Positions 54,749-64,000 of a stretch of DNA of 64,000 bases are shown here, piece by piece. The translations under genes were made by a program, and so were the position numbers. Numbering within the stretch: position 1 is the first letter of the stretch; every line of letters starts with the position of its first letter. The notes under the pieces are model-generated. The model was not told the origin of the DNA, ran no database searches, and saw only the letters and a program-made list of their open reading frames with translations. This DNA comes from Xestospongia bergquistia (taxonomy: Eukaryota > Porifera > Demospongiae > Haplosclerida > Petrosiidae), in contig OZ014413.1 of NCBI GenBank assembly GCA_963965975.1, forward strand, positions 1,614,501-1,678,500, read 5' to 3'.

Positions 54749-56089
54749 TTAAAACAGTAAACTTGCAAAGAGCAAAACAAAGGCAATAATCACACTTATG
54801 ACCACTATTGTTATAGTAGCTAATCCCCGATTAACAATAGCTTTTTGTCGTTCATCTTTCTCAATTACTTCATGATAAGGTTTGCGAGAGAAGGCCACCA
54901 TTGAATAGATAGGAATGAACGAATTTGGAAACAACCAATAAAGCCAATTGTCAATGTACTTCTTCAATCGATAAAATCTGCTTGTACAGTGTGACCTCAA
55001 TACCAAGTAATTGTACATTGACATGTCAGTAATTGCATGGCAGCTTTTCCAACGAAGATTGGAATATGATTGAGCCGCTTTGTGTAAATCTCCATCCACT
55101 TGCTCTAAACATTCATCAAAAATGAGACAATCTTCTAAACCAGCATTCACTCCTTGGCCGTAAAAAGGGACCATTGCATGTGCAGCATCTCCGAGGATTA
55201 CCGTATGAGAATCAAGATAGTAAGGAGAGCACTTAATTGAAAGTAAAGAACCAGTAGGGTTCTTTAAAAAAGAATCGACCAAACAATCAGCTCCAATTTT
55301 GTCTATGGAATCTGGAAAATGTTCATTAAAGAATGCCAAGACATTTTCTTTTGTTTGTATCTTATCAAAACTTTCCTTTGGCATGAAGAGTGTTACAGTA
55401 AAGCTCTTGTCTTCATTAGGTAGTGCAAGCAACAGGAACTCTTGTTTAGGCCAAATATGGATATAGTTGGGAGGCATTGCATACTCATTTTCTATTGTAG
55501 CTGGAATTGAAAGTTCTATGTAGCCATGATCAACGTATTCTTGATTATAGTTGAAGTGTGGTGATTGCATAAATTCACGTCGTACAGCAGAATGAGCACC
55601 ATCACATCCAAAAGTAAAGGTCACGTGTACTTTCTTTTCTGTGCCATTATAGTCAAAAGTAAGAATTTGTTCCTTGAGATTAGCACGGATCAACTTGTGT
55701 TGAAAATATACTTTAATATTTGGATGTGCTTCTGCTTTGTTCAAAAGATATTCATTGAACTTGAGACGATGTATAGAAAGAATTGCATCGCCTTTAATGC
55801 TATAGGGTTGAGTAGTCATTTTGCCATTTTGTGAGTGTATCATACGTCCATATACTGGTACACACATGGCTACAACCTCTTGCTCACATCCTATGGCACT
55901 CAGAGCTGCTCTTCCACGATCAGCAATAGTTAAGTTAATACTCCGACCTTGTCCTGCAGTTGATTTTCTGATATCTTGACGAGATTCATACAGTTCCACC
56001 TGAGAACCTCGATTAGCCAAAAAGATTGCCTGCACACAACCAACTAGTCCACCTCCTATTACAGCAACTGGTTTCTCTACACTATTCAT
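54749..56089 (-). CDS. KMO: Kynurenine 3-monooxygenase, copy A
   Basis: A single open exon of 446 residues. KMO hydroxylates kynurenine to 3-hydroxykynurenine with FAD and NADPH in the tryptophan degradation pathway, at the mitochondrial outer membrane. Visible hallmarks are the N-terminal FAD-binding GGGLVG (residues 12-17, GxGxxG), the GQGRSINL stretch, YGRMIHS near the substrate pocket, CDGAHSAVR (DG motif), GDAAHAMVPFYGQGVNAGLE (GD motif, near residue 300) and a hydrophobic C-terminal anchor. Its length is a little under the human 486. All catalytic segments are intact. The bases before the ATG read ATCTCCAGAAAA, a good acceptor, so a non-coding first exon probably lies upstream (to the right). 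It has a close duplicate at 62771-61443 and a broken copy at 57293-57142. Confidence 0.93.
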   Translation of the reverse strand: MNSVEKPVAVIGGGLVGCVQAIFLANRGSQVELYESRQDIRKSTAGQGRSINLTIADRGRAALSAIGCEQEVVAMCVPVYGRMIHSQNGKMTTQPYSIKGDAILSIHRLKFNEYLLNKAEAHPNIKVYFQHKLIRANLKEQILTFDYNGTEKKVHVTFTFGCDGAHSAVRREFMQSPHFNYNQEYVDHGYIELSIPATIENEYAMPPNYIHIWPKQEFLLLALPNEDKSFTVTLFMPKESFDKIQTKENVLAFFNEHFPDSIDKIGADCLVDSFLKNPTGSLLSIKCSPYYLDSHTVILGDAAHAMVPFYGQGVNAGLEDCLIFDECLEQVDGDLHKAAQSYSNLRWKSCHAITDMSMYNYLVLRSHCTSRFYRLKKYIDNWLYWLFPNSFIPIYSMVAFSRKPYHEVIEKDERQKAIVNRGLATITIVVISVIIAFVLLFASLLF

Positions 56090-57092
56090 TTTTCTGGAGA
56101 TAAAACAAAATATAGCAAGTTTAAGTCATTAGCAGTATATATAGCATTGATCTGAGCAATCATATTCATTGGACATATTGACATTGACCTGTCCAGATAT
56201 GAATGCAATAAAAATTTCAAGAGTACAAGAGTATAGAGTCGAAATGTATACCAAATATCACATTTTCAAAGAAAGTTGTAATTAGAAGGAAAGATAATGA
56301 AATCAGTTGATTTAATTATAAATGATCTTAATGTGAACTTTATTTCTTTAAGCTTTCTATACTTCCGCTTATAAATTTCAAAGAAACTACAAATGAATAT
56401 TAGTAAATATTTCAGTCAATATCAATAGTAAAATAATAGGTCAAATTATCAGTAGGCACATCATCATTTGTTGTATGCAAATTTTGATACCAACAATATC
56501 ATTAGTAACTGCTGATGAATGATTTTTATTGCGAGTGTATTGAATTGAATATGATTGAGAGAGGCTTGTAAGCTCCAATGATCACATGTCTTGATGATTT
56601 AATTTAAGCATTCAAAATGTTAAGCTGCTATTACACTCCCAAAGTTAAATGGTGACAAAATCAATACAATAGCTTTAAGAATTAGTACTAGACTAACTCT
56701 TCTAAAAAATCAGAAGTAGCAAAATGTTAGGCTAATTCTCAGTTTTCTAAATAGCAGGTACACTTTGATACAAAAAGAACAGTGTTTTAAATGATTGTTA
56801 TAAGAGAAATATATATGTCATTAGTTACTTAGTGTTTGCTTTAAAGTAGACATACATAAATGTACCAAGTGCAAGAAGTGATTCTTTAATTAAGGAAGTT
56901 TTAGGGATTTGTAGTCCATGACAAATTGGTTTTGGGGACTTGTAGTTGTAAAACAATAAAATAGATACACTATAAATATCATTAGTAAGAGAATTTGGTA
57001 GTTATTTAGTTATTTCTAGGAATTGGTCATTTGGGATTTATGGGGGCTACCAAATAGGCATGAATACTATTAGCTGAAGGCCTCAAAGAATG
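56090..57092. other. 5' flank of KMO copy A
   Basis: Presumed promoter and 5'UTR intron of KMO-A on the minus strand. The part 56810-56960, with ATTGGTTTTGGGGACT, has a diverged copy at 58915-59080, showing that this flank belongs to the duplicated unit. No coding sequence was recognised. Confidence 0.6.
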
Positions 57093-57293
57093 ATTACCTG
57101 TTCTAAGAACATTTCAGCTACTTGTATATCACCTTTGATACTTCAACCTTGTCCTGAAATTGATTTTCTTATATATCTTGACGAGATTCATACAGTTCCA
57201 CTTTAAAACATCATTTAGCTAAGAAGATTGCCTGGACACAACCAACTAGTCCACCTCCTATTACAGCAACTGGTTTCTCTACACCATTCATAT
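57093..57293 (-). pseudogene. Chimeric relic: KMO N-terminus joined to a ZDHHC17 ankyrin exon fragment
   Basis: On the minus strand, 57291 downward gives MNGVEKPVAVIGGGLVGCVQ and AIFLA, then a stop created by a point change (57211 region), then ELYESRQDI and a frame-broken remainder. At about 57142/57141 the sequence switches abruptly to a ZDHHC17 ankyrin exon ([11 protein letters not shown] followed by its donor at 57094). The rest of KMO and the ZDHHC17 5' exons are missing, so a deletion joined the two. It cannot code for a functional protein. Confidence 0.85.
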
Positions 57294-59132
57294 TTCTGGA
57301 GAAAGAAGAAAATATAACAAATTTAAGTTGCTGGCAGTATATATAGCATTGATCTACATGAACAATCATATTCATTGGTACATTGACATACATCTATATG
57401 GATATGCATACAATGACAATTCTATACAGGAACAAAGAGTTATCACAACAAAATTATAATATTGAAATTGATATTACATGACATGTTTTCAAACACAGTT
57501 ATAACACTTAGAAAGAAAGATATTGAAAGAACAACTACAAACAATCATAATGATCTTAATGTGAACTTTATTTATTTCTTTGAGCTTTCTGTAAAATTTG
57601 TTTAAACGATAACTTCTTGTGTACTATCACTATAAAATCTTGTATAGGTTCTCATACTGCTCAAACTCAAAAAAATCTGCAAATGAATGGAATATTGTGG
57701 GCACATGATGCTCAATTTTGATTGCATGCCACTTTCTATTTTAGTGAAGCTATTGACATTGTTGCTTATGAATAATAAGCAAAAATAGTGGAGCATAGAT
57801 ATACACATGTAAGGGTTATGATGTTAAGCATGAATTTATAGTCAGTACCAATTTCTACAAAGGTATGGATGAAGTTTGTTCTTAACGTAATTTTTAGCAC
57901 TGATTGAAAACAAAACAATTGAAACAACATTCTAATTATAAACATCATCTTAATATTATGATGAGGGAACTTTTGTATACTGGCAAAACATTATGAGTTG
58001 GTAGAAGCTGTGGTAATCAGGAGTGCATGAGAAAATTCAATGTCTCAGGCAGTCTTATAAAATAATGACTTCATATTCATGATTTATTAGCTTGTGATTA
58101 TAAGCTGAGTCATTTCATTTGAACTGTGAAGCTGAGTCATTTCATTTGAACTGTGAAGCTGAGTCATTTCATTTGAACTGTGAAGCTGAGTCATTTCTGT
58201 AAATAGATGAATACTATGCACTTTGTAACTCTACTCTAACTAGTGCTGATAATGTACATTCCTAGCTTGCATTGTTTTCTCAAAAGCACTTTTAACCTTC
58301 TATAATTATTCTATAGTTGTTTGGAAGGTAGTTAATTATTATAGCGCTGGCCATATTGGAAGTCATATTAGGAGAAGTCCACAATTTTTTCCTCTTGGCT
58401 TTCAAATACTTGATAGAAGCTCTTTATAATGACTGATATACTAATAAGCACCATGCAGTAAGACTAGAACATAATCTGTTAGAATGTAGGAAAACGTTTG
58501 TATGTACATAATATACTAATTAGCCTTCAGTGGAGGATTGCCATGAACAAGTAGTTCATTTAATTGTTTCCAGTTTCAAGTAGTCTATAATATTCATCTT
58601 AAGCTTTATGACTCACACAAAAAACGTCCCAATCAATCCTAAGATTGTTTATTGGGACACTTGCTATAATATATGTCACTAGTGCATTGTCTCAGTCTAT
58701 TGTTTCTATGTAACTATCGATAGCAACTTACAAATGAAATAAATTAGCACAAAATATAACTGCTGATGAATGATTTTTTTCATACAAGTGTATTGAGTTG
58801 AACATGATTGACTGATAGAGGCTTATAAGTTCCTGTAATAACTTGTCTAGCATAGGAGAGTTATACTTCAATATGAAAAACAGGTGGTTATAAATGATTG
58901 TTATAAGAGAAATTTGTCAGTAGTTACTTAATGCAGGTTAATTTCATTTGCTTAAAAGTTGCATTCAACAAAACAATGAATTTGGACATAGACAAATGTA
59001 CCAAGTGAAGTACCAGTGGGTGAGTTTTGAGGATTTAAAGTCAATGAGAATTGGTTTTGGGGACTCATATATTGTAAACACACTATAAATATCATTAGTA
59101 AGAGGATTTGGTAGTTATTTAGAAATAAATGT
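57294..59132. other. Flank of the KMO relic (duplicated non-coding sequence)
   Basis: The part 57300-58260 matches 62780-63980 in order, including GCAGTATATATAGCATTGAT, GGGTTATGATGTTAAGCA and AAGCTGAG(T/A)CATTTCAT repeats. The part 58745-59110 matches 56500-57030. A 26-bp unit with GCTGAGTCATTTCATTTGAA occurs about three and a half times at 58105-58195. No coding sequence was recognised. Confidence 0.75.
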
Positions 59133-59765
59133 AACTACCTGTTCTAACAACATTTCAGCTACTTGTATATCACCTTTGATACAGATTGAATGTATTGGAG
59201 TCTATGAAAAGACAGAAGTATAATCTATACATATACTACACACACACCTGTTCATATGAGTCCTTTTGTTTAGTGTGTCAGCATTTTATAACAGAAATAC
59301 CATCTCAGGATAACCTACAAAATATTGAAAGTTAACTTAATGATGTGTTCAATATTAATGTTATCGGCAAGTAGGTCACTAGGGCATGTACTAGTCTAGA
59401 GTGTATGAAGTAACTATTCTAGGTCACTATAGTAAATAATGCTGTTCACTAGTCTACTAACAGTAGCTATCCTAGGTCACTATGGTTAGTACTGATGTTC
59501 AATTTTATTAGTGGCAGTCTACAGCTAGAGCTTAAATATGCTCCCAGTGTAGAGCAATACCTCCATTAATATCAACATGAAACTCAATACTAAAGACAGG
59601 TTAACACAGGCCCAGTGTATAGGTTTCAGACCATAATCATTGTCATAAATTTCATTATATCCACCTGATACTGCCCAATGTATGGCCTTCTTTGTCTGTC
59701 TGTTGAATGAGTTCATCACCAAATTCTCCCTCTAACATCTCTTTCACAGTCTTGATGAACCTGTT
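59133..59765 (-). pseudogene. ZDHHC17: Decayed ZDHHC17 ankyrin exons
   Basis: Three relic exons in gene order on the minus strand: about 59765-59525 (ankyrin exon 2, with deletions that remove parts of repeats 1-4), 59316-59248 (GYPEMVFLL then an in-frame TAA and small deletions) and 59203-59140 ([20 protein letters not shown], still open). The middle exon is interrupted and the large exon has lost segments, so no ankyrin protein can be made. Short remnants of the 60-bp satellite at 59390-59505 mark the old intron. Confidence 0.85.
59390..59505 (+). repeat. 60-bp satellite family, locus 5 (remnants)
   Basis: Two degenerate copies (CTATTCTAGGTCACTATAGT and CTATCCTAGGTCACTATGGT) in the old intron of the decayed ZDHHC17 copy. 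Confidence 0.8.
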
Positions 59766-59964
59766 TTAAAAACAACTTTGACATTTGTTAGTCTCACCCT
59801 TTACCACGCCCATTTATCTTATACATGTGGCTTAATTATCTGTGCATTTAACCCATATGGTATACTCAAGTGTTATGTACATACCTTGACAGTCCCAAGT
59901 GTCTTGTATGTGAATAAAATAGAGACTTATGTTTATGTTTTACGATACTGAATATTGTTTATCA

Positions 59965-60125
59965 TAATAGTCTAGAGGTTACTATTCTAGGTCACTGACA
60001 TAAGTACTGATGTTCACTAGTCTAGAGGTTACTATTCTAGGTCACTGACATAAGTACTGATGTTCACTAGTCTAGAGGTTACTATTCTAGGTCACTGACA
60101 TAAGTACTGATGTTCACTAGTACTT
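59965..60125 (+). repeat. Satellite family, locus 6 (50-bp form, three copies)
   Basis: Three copies of the CACTGACATAAGTAC subtype, matching the right-hand end of locus 4 (53230-53445). The left edge of this array is the left boundary of the recent duplication. Confidence 0.95.
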
Positions 60126-60240
60126 GCTAATGGTGCTTTCCTTTATGACTGTAGTATTAAGTACTGATATAATTTTATTAATGACAGTCTAGAGCTAATT
60201 AAAGTTGGCCATCCTGTTCTTAATTTAATTAAAATCATAC

Positions 60241-60853
60241 CTTTAAATGCTCCCCAATGTAGAGCAGTGTCTCCATTAATATCAACATGAAACTTATTAG
60301 CTCCTTTCTGTAGCAGATAACTCAATACTAAAGACTGACCATACTGTGCTGCTATCAATAATGGGGAACACCCATTTAAATCTGATGTGTCTATATGAAC
60401 ACCCCTTTCTAAGAAAAAATCCACAGTTACAACATGTCCATTAACACAGGCCCAGTGTATAGGTCTTGGACCATAATCGTTATCACTATGTTCATTAAGG
60501 GGGCAACCCTTTTCCACTAAGATCTCACAAATTTCATTATAACCACCTAATGCTGCCCAATGAAGTGCCGTGTGGCCATCTTTGTCCCTTTGCTGAATGA
60601 GTTCATCACCAAATTCTCCTTGTAATGTCTCTTTCACAGTCTTAATGAACCTGTTTGAAAAACAAGTTTGACATTTGGTAGTCACACCCCTTTACCACGC
60701 CCATATATCTTACCCATTTTTAATTGCATTGATTAATTCTTCCATTCTTTTTTGTTCTTCTGTCAGTTCATCTTCTCCTTCAGCGAGATATTCTTCTTCA
60801 CTCTCCACATCACTGTCAGCCAACGGTACGTGTTGTCCCTGGTAGGTAGCCAT
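60241..60853 (-). pseudogene. ZDHHC17: Truncated ZDHHC17 copy: exons 1 and 2 only
   Basis: Exon 1 (60853-60714) and exon 2 (60650-60241) repeat the first two exons of the ZDHHC17 gene. Exon 2 translates identically and exon 1 differs by one residue seen (V to I near residue 42). Start, splice sites and frame are intact. The following exons are the decayed ones at 59133-59316, and no membrane or DHHC part exists. Reading through the donor ends after about 30 more residues. If expressed it would give an ankyrin-only protein of roughly 215 residues with no acyltransferase activity. It may simply be a recent, not yet decayed pseudogene. Confidence 0.8.
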
Positions 60854-61442
60854 GATCCAATAGGTCAAAGGGCGGTGTGAAAATTGTGATATACACGTGG
60901 TTAAATTAGTGGTTAGTTTTTAACCCCTTGAAAAACAAACAACCATGCCAGTAAAGGATGTCCTTAAATTAATTATAATACAGGTAAGCATATACATTGA
61001 TATCCAGCTGCAGATCCCAGGCCAAGTGTTAATATCTTGCAAGTAGATCAGTTGCTCATTGTAACTTAATTTTGAAGCCATTGTAGAAAGTGAGATATGT
61101 TCTGTGTTATATGTCCAAGCAGTCCAACCTTTATTGTTTTATCTCACTGAGCATAATTGTTAATTAAGTGGCATACAGTAATTCTTACACTAAGTGATTA
61201 TTCACCAGAATCAATTAATTTCAATATAATTTATTTATTAATATCTTTTAATTAACCTAACGTTAATAAAAGGTATTTCAAAGAAACTAAAATTGACAAT
61301 CACCACTACAAATAATTTTTTTTTAAATGTCAGCTTTCAAAGCTTAGGAGCAAACAAAGTAAATAATCACACATATCACTATTAACAACATTAATAAAAG
61401 AATATCAAATTCATAACCACACATAATATATTTTTAAAACAG
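60854..61442. other. Duplicated spacer between KMO copy B and truncated ZDHHC17
   Basis: A near copy of 54174-54748, with scattered substitutions and small indels. It contains the duplicate of the divergent ATG/donor mini frame (60945-60983). Confidence 0.85.
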
Positions 61443-62771
61443 TTAACTTGCAAAGAGCAAAATAAAGGCAATAATAACACTTACAACTACTATTGTTATA
61501 GTAGCTAATCCCCGATTAACAATAGCTTTTTGTCGTTCATCTTTCTTAATTACTTCATGATAAGGTTTGCGAGAGAAGGCCACCATTGAATAGATAGGAA
61601 TGAACGAATTTGGAAACAACCAATAAAGCCAATTGTCAATGTACTTCTTCAATCGATAAAATCTGCTTGTACAGTCTGACCTCAATACCAAATAATTGTG
61701 CATTGACATGTCAGTAATTGCATGGCAGCTTTTGCAACGAAGATCGGAATATGTTTGAGCTGCTTTGTGTAAATCTCCATTCACTTTCTCCAAACATTCA
61801 TCAAAAATGAGACAATCTTCCAAACCAGCATTCACTCCTTGGCCGTAAAAAGGGACCATTGCATGTGCAGCATCTCCAAGGATTACGGTATGAGAATCAA
61901 GATAGTAAGGAGAGCACTTAATTGAAAGTAAAGAACCAGTAGGGTTATTAAAAAAAGAATTGACCAAATGATCAGCTCCAATTTTGTCTATGGAATCTGG
62001 AAAATGTTCATTAAAGAATGCCAAGACATTTTCTTTTGTTTTAATGTCATCAAATTTTTTCTTTGGCATGAAGAGTGTTACAGTAAAGCTCTTGTCTTGA
62101 TTAGGTAGTGCAAGCAACAGAAACTCTTGTTTAGGCCAAATATGGATAGAGTTGTGAGGCATTGCATACTCATCTTCTATTGTAGCTGGAATTGAAAGTT
62201 CTTTGTAGCCATGATCAATGCATTCTTCATTATAGTTGAAGCGTGGTGATTGCATAAATTCATGTCGTACAGCAGAATGAGCACCATCACATCCAAAAGT
62301 AAAGGATACGTGTACTTCCTTTTCTGTGCCATCATTGTCGAAAATAAGAATTTGCTCCTTGAGATTAGCACTAATCAACTTGTGTTGAAAATTTACTTTA
62401 ACGTTTGGATGTGCTTCTGCTTTGTCCAGCAGATATTTGTTTAGCTTGAGACGATGTATAGAAAGAATCGCATCACCTTTAATGCTATAGGGTTGAGGAG
62501 TCATTTTGCCATTTTGTGAGTGTATCATACGTCCATATACTGGTATACACATGGCTACAACCTCTTCTTCACATCCTATGGCACTCAGAGCTGCTCTTCC
62601 ACGATCAGCAATAGTTAAGTTAATACTCCGACCTTGTCCTCCAGTTGATCTTCTGATATCTTGGCGTGATTCATACAGTTCCACTTTAAAACCTCTTTTA
62701 GCTAAGAAGATTGCCTGCACACAGCCAACTAGTCCACCTCCTATTACAGCAACTGGTTTCTCTTCACTCAT
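61443..62771 (-). CDS. KMO: Kynurenine 3-monooxygenase, copy B
   Basis: A single open exon of 442 residues, very similar to copy A over its whole length. It keeps GGGLVG, GQGRSINL, YGRMIHS, CDGAHSAVR, GDAAHAMVPFYGQGVNAGLE and the hydrophobic C-terminal anchor, so it should be catalytically competent. The start differs (MSEEKP instead of MNSVEKP) and the tail is four residues shorter because the stop comes earlier. Scattered substitutions, many conservative, suggest both copies are under constraint. ATCTGCAGAAAA just before the ATG is a strong acceptor, again implying a non-coding first exon to the right. Reaction and location are as for copy A. Confidence 0.93.
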   Translation of the reverse strand: MSEEKPVAVIGGGLVGCVQAIFLAKRGFKVELYESRQDIRRSTGGQGRSINLTIADRGRAALSAIGCEEEVVAMCIPVYGRMIHSQNGKMTPQPYSIKGDAILSIHRLKLNKYLLDKAEAHPNVKVNFQHKLISANLKEQILIFDNDGTEKEVHVSFTFGCDGAHSAVRHEFMQSPRFNYNEECIDHGYKELSIPATIEDEYAMPHNSIHIWPKQEFLLLALPNQDKSFTVTLFMPKKKFDDIKTKENVLAFFNEHFPDSIDKIGADHLVNSFFNNPTGSLLSIKCSPYYLDSHTVILGDAAHAMVPFYGQGVNAGLEDCLIFDECLEKVNGDLHKAAQTYSDLRCKSCHAITDMSMHNYLVLRSDCTSRFYRLKKYIDNWLYWLFPNSFIPIYSMVAFSRKPYHEVIKKDERQKAIVNRGLATITIVVVSVIIAFILLFAS

Positions 62772-64000
62772 TTTTCTGCAGATAGAAGAAATATAACAAA
62801 TTTAAGTTGCTGGCAGTATATATAGCATTGATCTACATGAACAATCATATTCATTGGTACATTGACATAAATCTATCCGGATATGCATACAATGACAATT
62901 CTATACAGGTCTATTGACATTGTCGCTTATGAATATGCAACAATAGTGGAGTGGAGCATAGATATATAAATGTAAGGGTTATGATGTTAAGCACAGCTTT
63001 ATTTATTGACAGCACAAATTTGTACAAAGGTATGGACATGGTTTGTTCTTATCATAATTTTCAGCAATGATCGAAAAAAAATTAAACAAGATTTTAATTA
63101 TATAAATTATCCTAATAATATTATTTTGAGGGAATTTTTGTATACTGGTAAAACATTAAGAGTTGACAGATCGAAGCTGTTGGTAAATCAGGGCTGTGTG
63201 AGAAAATTCAAATGTCAGGCAGTATTATATAAGAATGGCTTTGACAGTATCATTATTGCAAGATACTTTGTATAAAGAGTAGAGTGATAGTACAGATTTG
63301 GTATTCCTTTAAATCACAAGTCTTGCCCATCATTAATTGTTGTACATACCCACAATAAAGGCAAGTGAAACTCATTGATTATGGCAGGCAGTCATTGGTA
63401 TACTTTCAGTTTGAAACCTGTATAGAACAATATAATTAATACAATGAGAAATAGACATGTACATAGTCAGTATCATGCAACACATTGGTCCAAATCTTAG
63501 AACTAACCAGAACTGATCAGATGTACATATATATATCAATTTGTGTAAACTAATTGTAACAAAATGAAATTCCTACTATATATAGAACCTTAGCACATGT
63601 AATGATGTAGGCTGTAGCCTTGGCAAGTAAATGCTTATAAAGAAGCAAAGTGTATTTGTGTATGATAATCAATTCTCATACAGCGTACAAGGAGTGGATT
63701 AAATGAAATGTTTTTATTGATTTAATGCTCAACATACATGCAAGCCTTTGCAAGGTCATGCATACAAAGTGATTTAATTGAATCATTTCATGTGAATTGT
63801 TAGCTTATCATTATAAGCTGAGACATTTCATGTGAATTGTTAGCTTATGATTATAATTATAAGCTGAGACATTTCATGTGAATTGTTAGCTTATCATTAT
63901 AAGCTGAGACATTTCACATGAATTTTGAGCATATGACTGGAAGCTGAGTCATTTATGTAAATAGATGAGTACTATATGTTTTGTTATATCTGTTAGCAAT
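62772..64000. other. 5' flank of KMO copy B to window end
   Basis: It matches the flank of the KMO relic (57300-58260) in order with moderate divergence. A tandem repeat of about 50 bases with GCTGAGACATTTCATGTGAA and TTGTTAGCTTATCATTATAA lies at 63770-63960. A plus-strand open frame at 63006-63275 is not conserved in the duplicate and is not called a gene. Confidence 0.65.

Noticed and set aside
55565-55834. Plus-strand frame inside KMO copy A (also 62250-62444 and 62506-62796 in copy B)
   Set aside because: Antisense shadows of the KMO coding sequence with no independent support.
63006-63275. Plus-strand open frame of 89 residues
   Set aside because: The homologous duplicate at about 57850-58060 does not keep the frame, no family is recognised, and the region is the KMO-B 5' flank.

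Overview
The window is nuclear DNA of an invertebrate animal. It is AT-rich, its conserved genes are split by many GT-AG introns, it has a eukaryotic tRNA gene, and it is full of (CT)n microsatellites, minisatellites and small inverted-repeat elements. Short exons, compact introns, a small Calx-beta surface protein and an unusual multidomain signalling protein fit an early-branching metazoan such as a demosponge. That placement is an inference; no species-specific marker was used. Exon joins were worked out by hand from splice consensus, reading phase and family similarity. Every chain described below keeps frame to a stop.

Layout. Plus strand: (1) the 3' part of a mitochondrial calcium uniporter regulator of the MICU2/3 type (4285-8466), with a tRNA-Val(AAC) gene antisense inside one intron; (2) a 16-exon, 1422-residue protein (9223-27509) with helical N-terminus, ubiquitin-like fold, SH3, long proline-rich region, PH domain and a RhoGAP-like domain lacking the arginine finger. 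Minus strand: (3) a small secreted Cys-rich plus Calx-beta protein with a GPI-type tail (29390-28341); (4) an 8 kb gene-poor stretch with a 1.9 kb tandem duplication; (5) a 12-exon membrane protein (49307-37453) that reads EGF-like domain, seven membrane segments, RING-CH ubiquitin-ligase domain and two more membrane segments; (6) a complete ZDHHC17/HIP14-type ankyrin palmitoyltransferase (54173-49829); (7) a block holding two intact kynurenine 3-monooxygenase (KMO) genes (56089-54749 and 62771-61443), a KMO relic, and truncated or decayed copies of ZDHHC17 exons. Block 7 arose by repeated tandem segmental duplication, one round of it recent.

Common themes. A 60-bp satellite and a dispersed repeat with a short inverted GGGA/TCCC core sit inside introns of unrelated genes. 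About ten 3' splice sites use a (CT)n microsatellite as their polypyrimidine tract. The strongest candidates for something undescribed are the EGF-7TM-RING-CH protein and the helical-Ubl-SH3-PH-pseudoRhoGAP scaffold. No shared pathway is evident among the genes. KMO and ZDHHC17 travel together only because they were duplicated as one segment.
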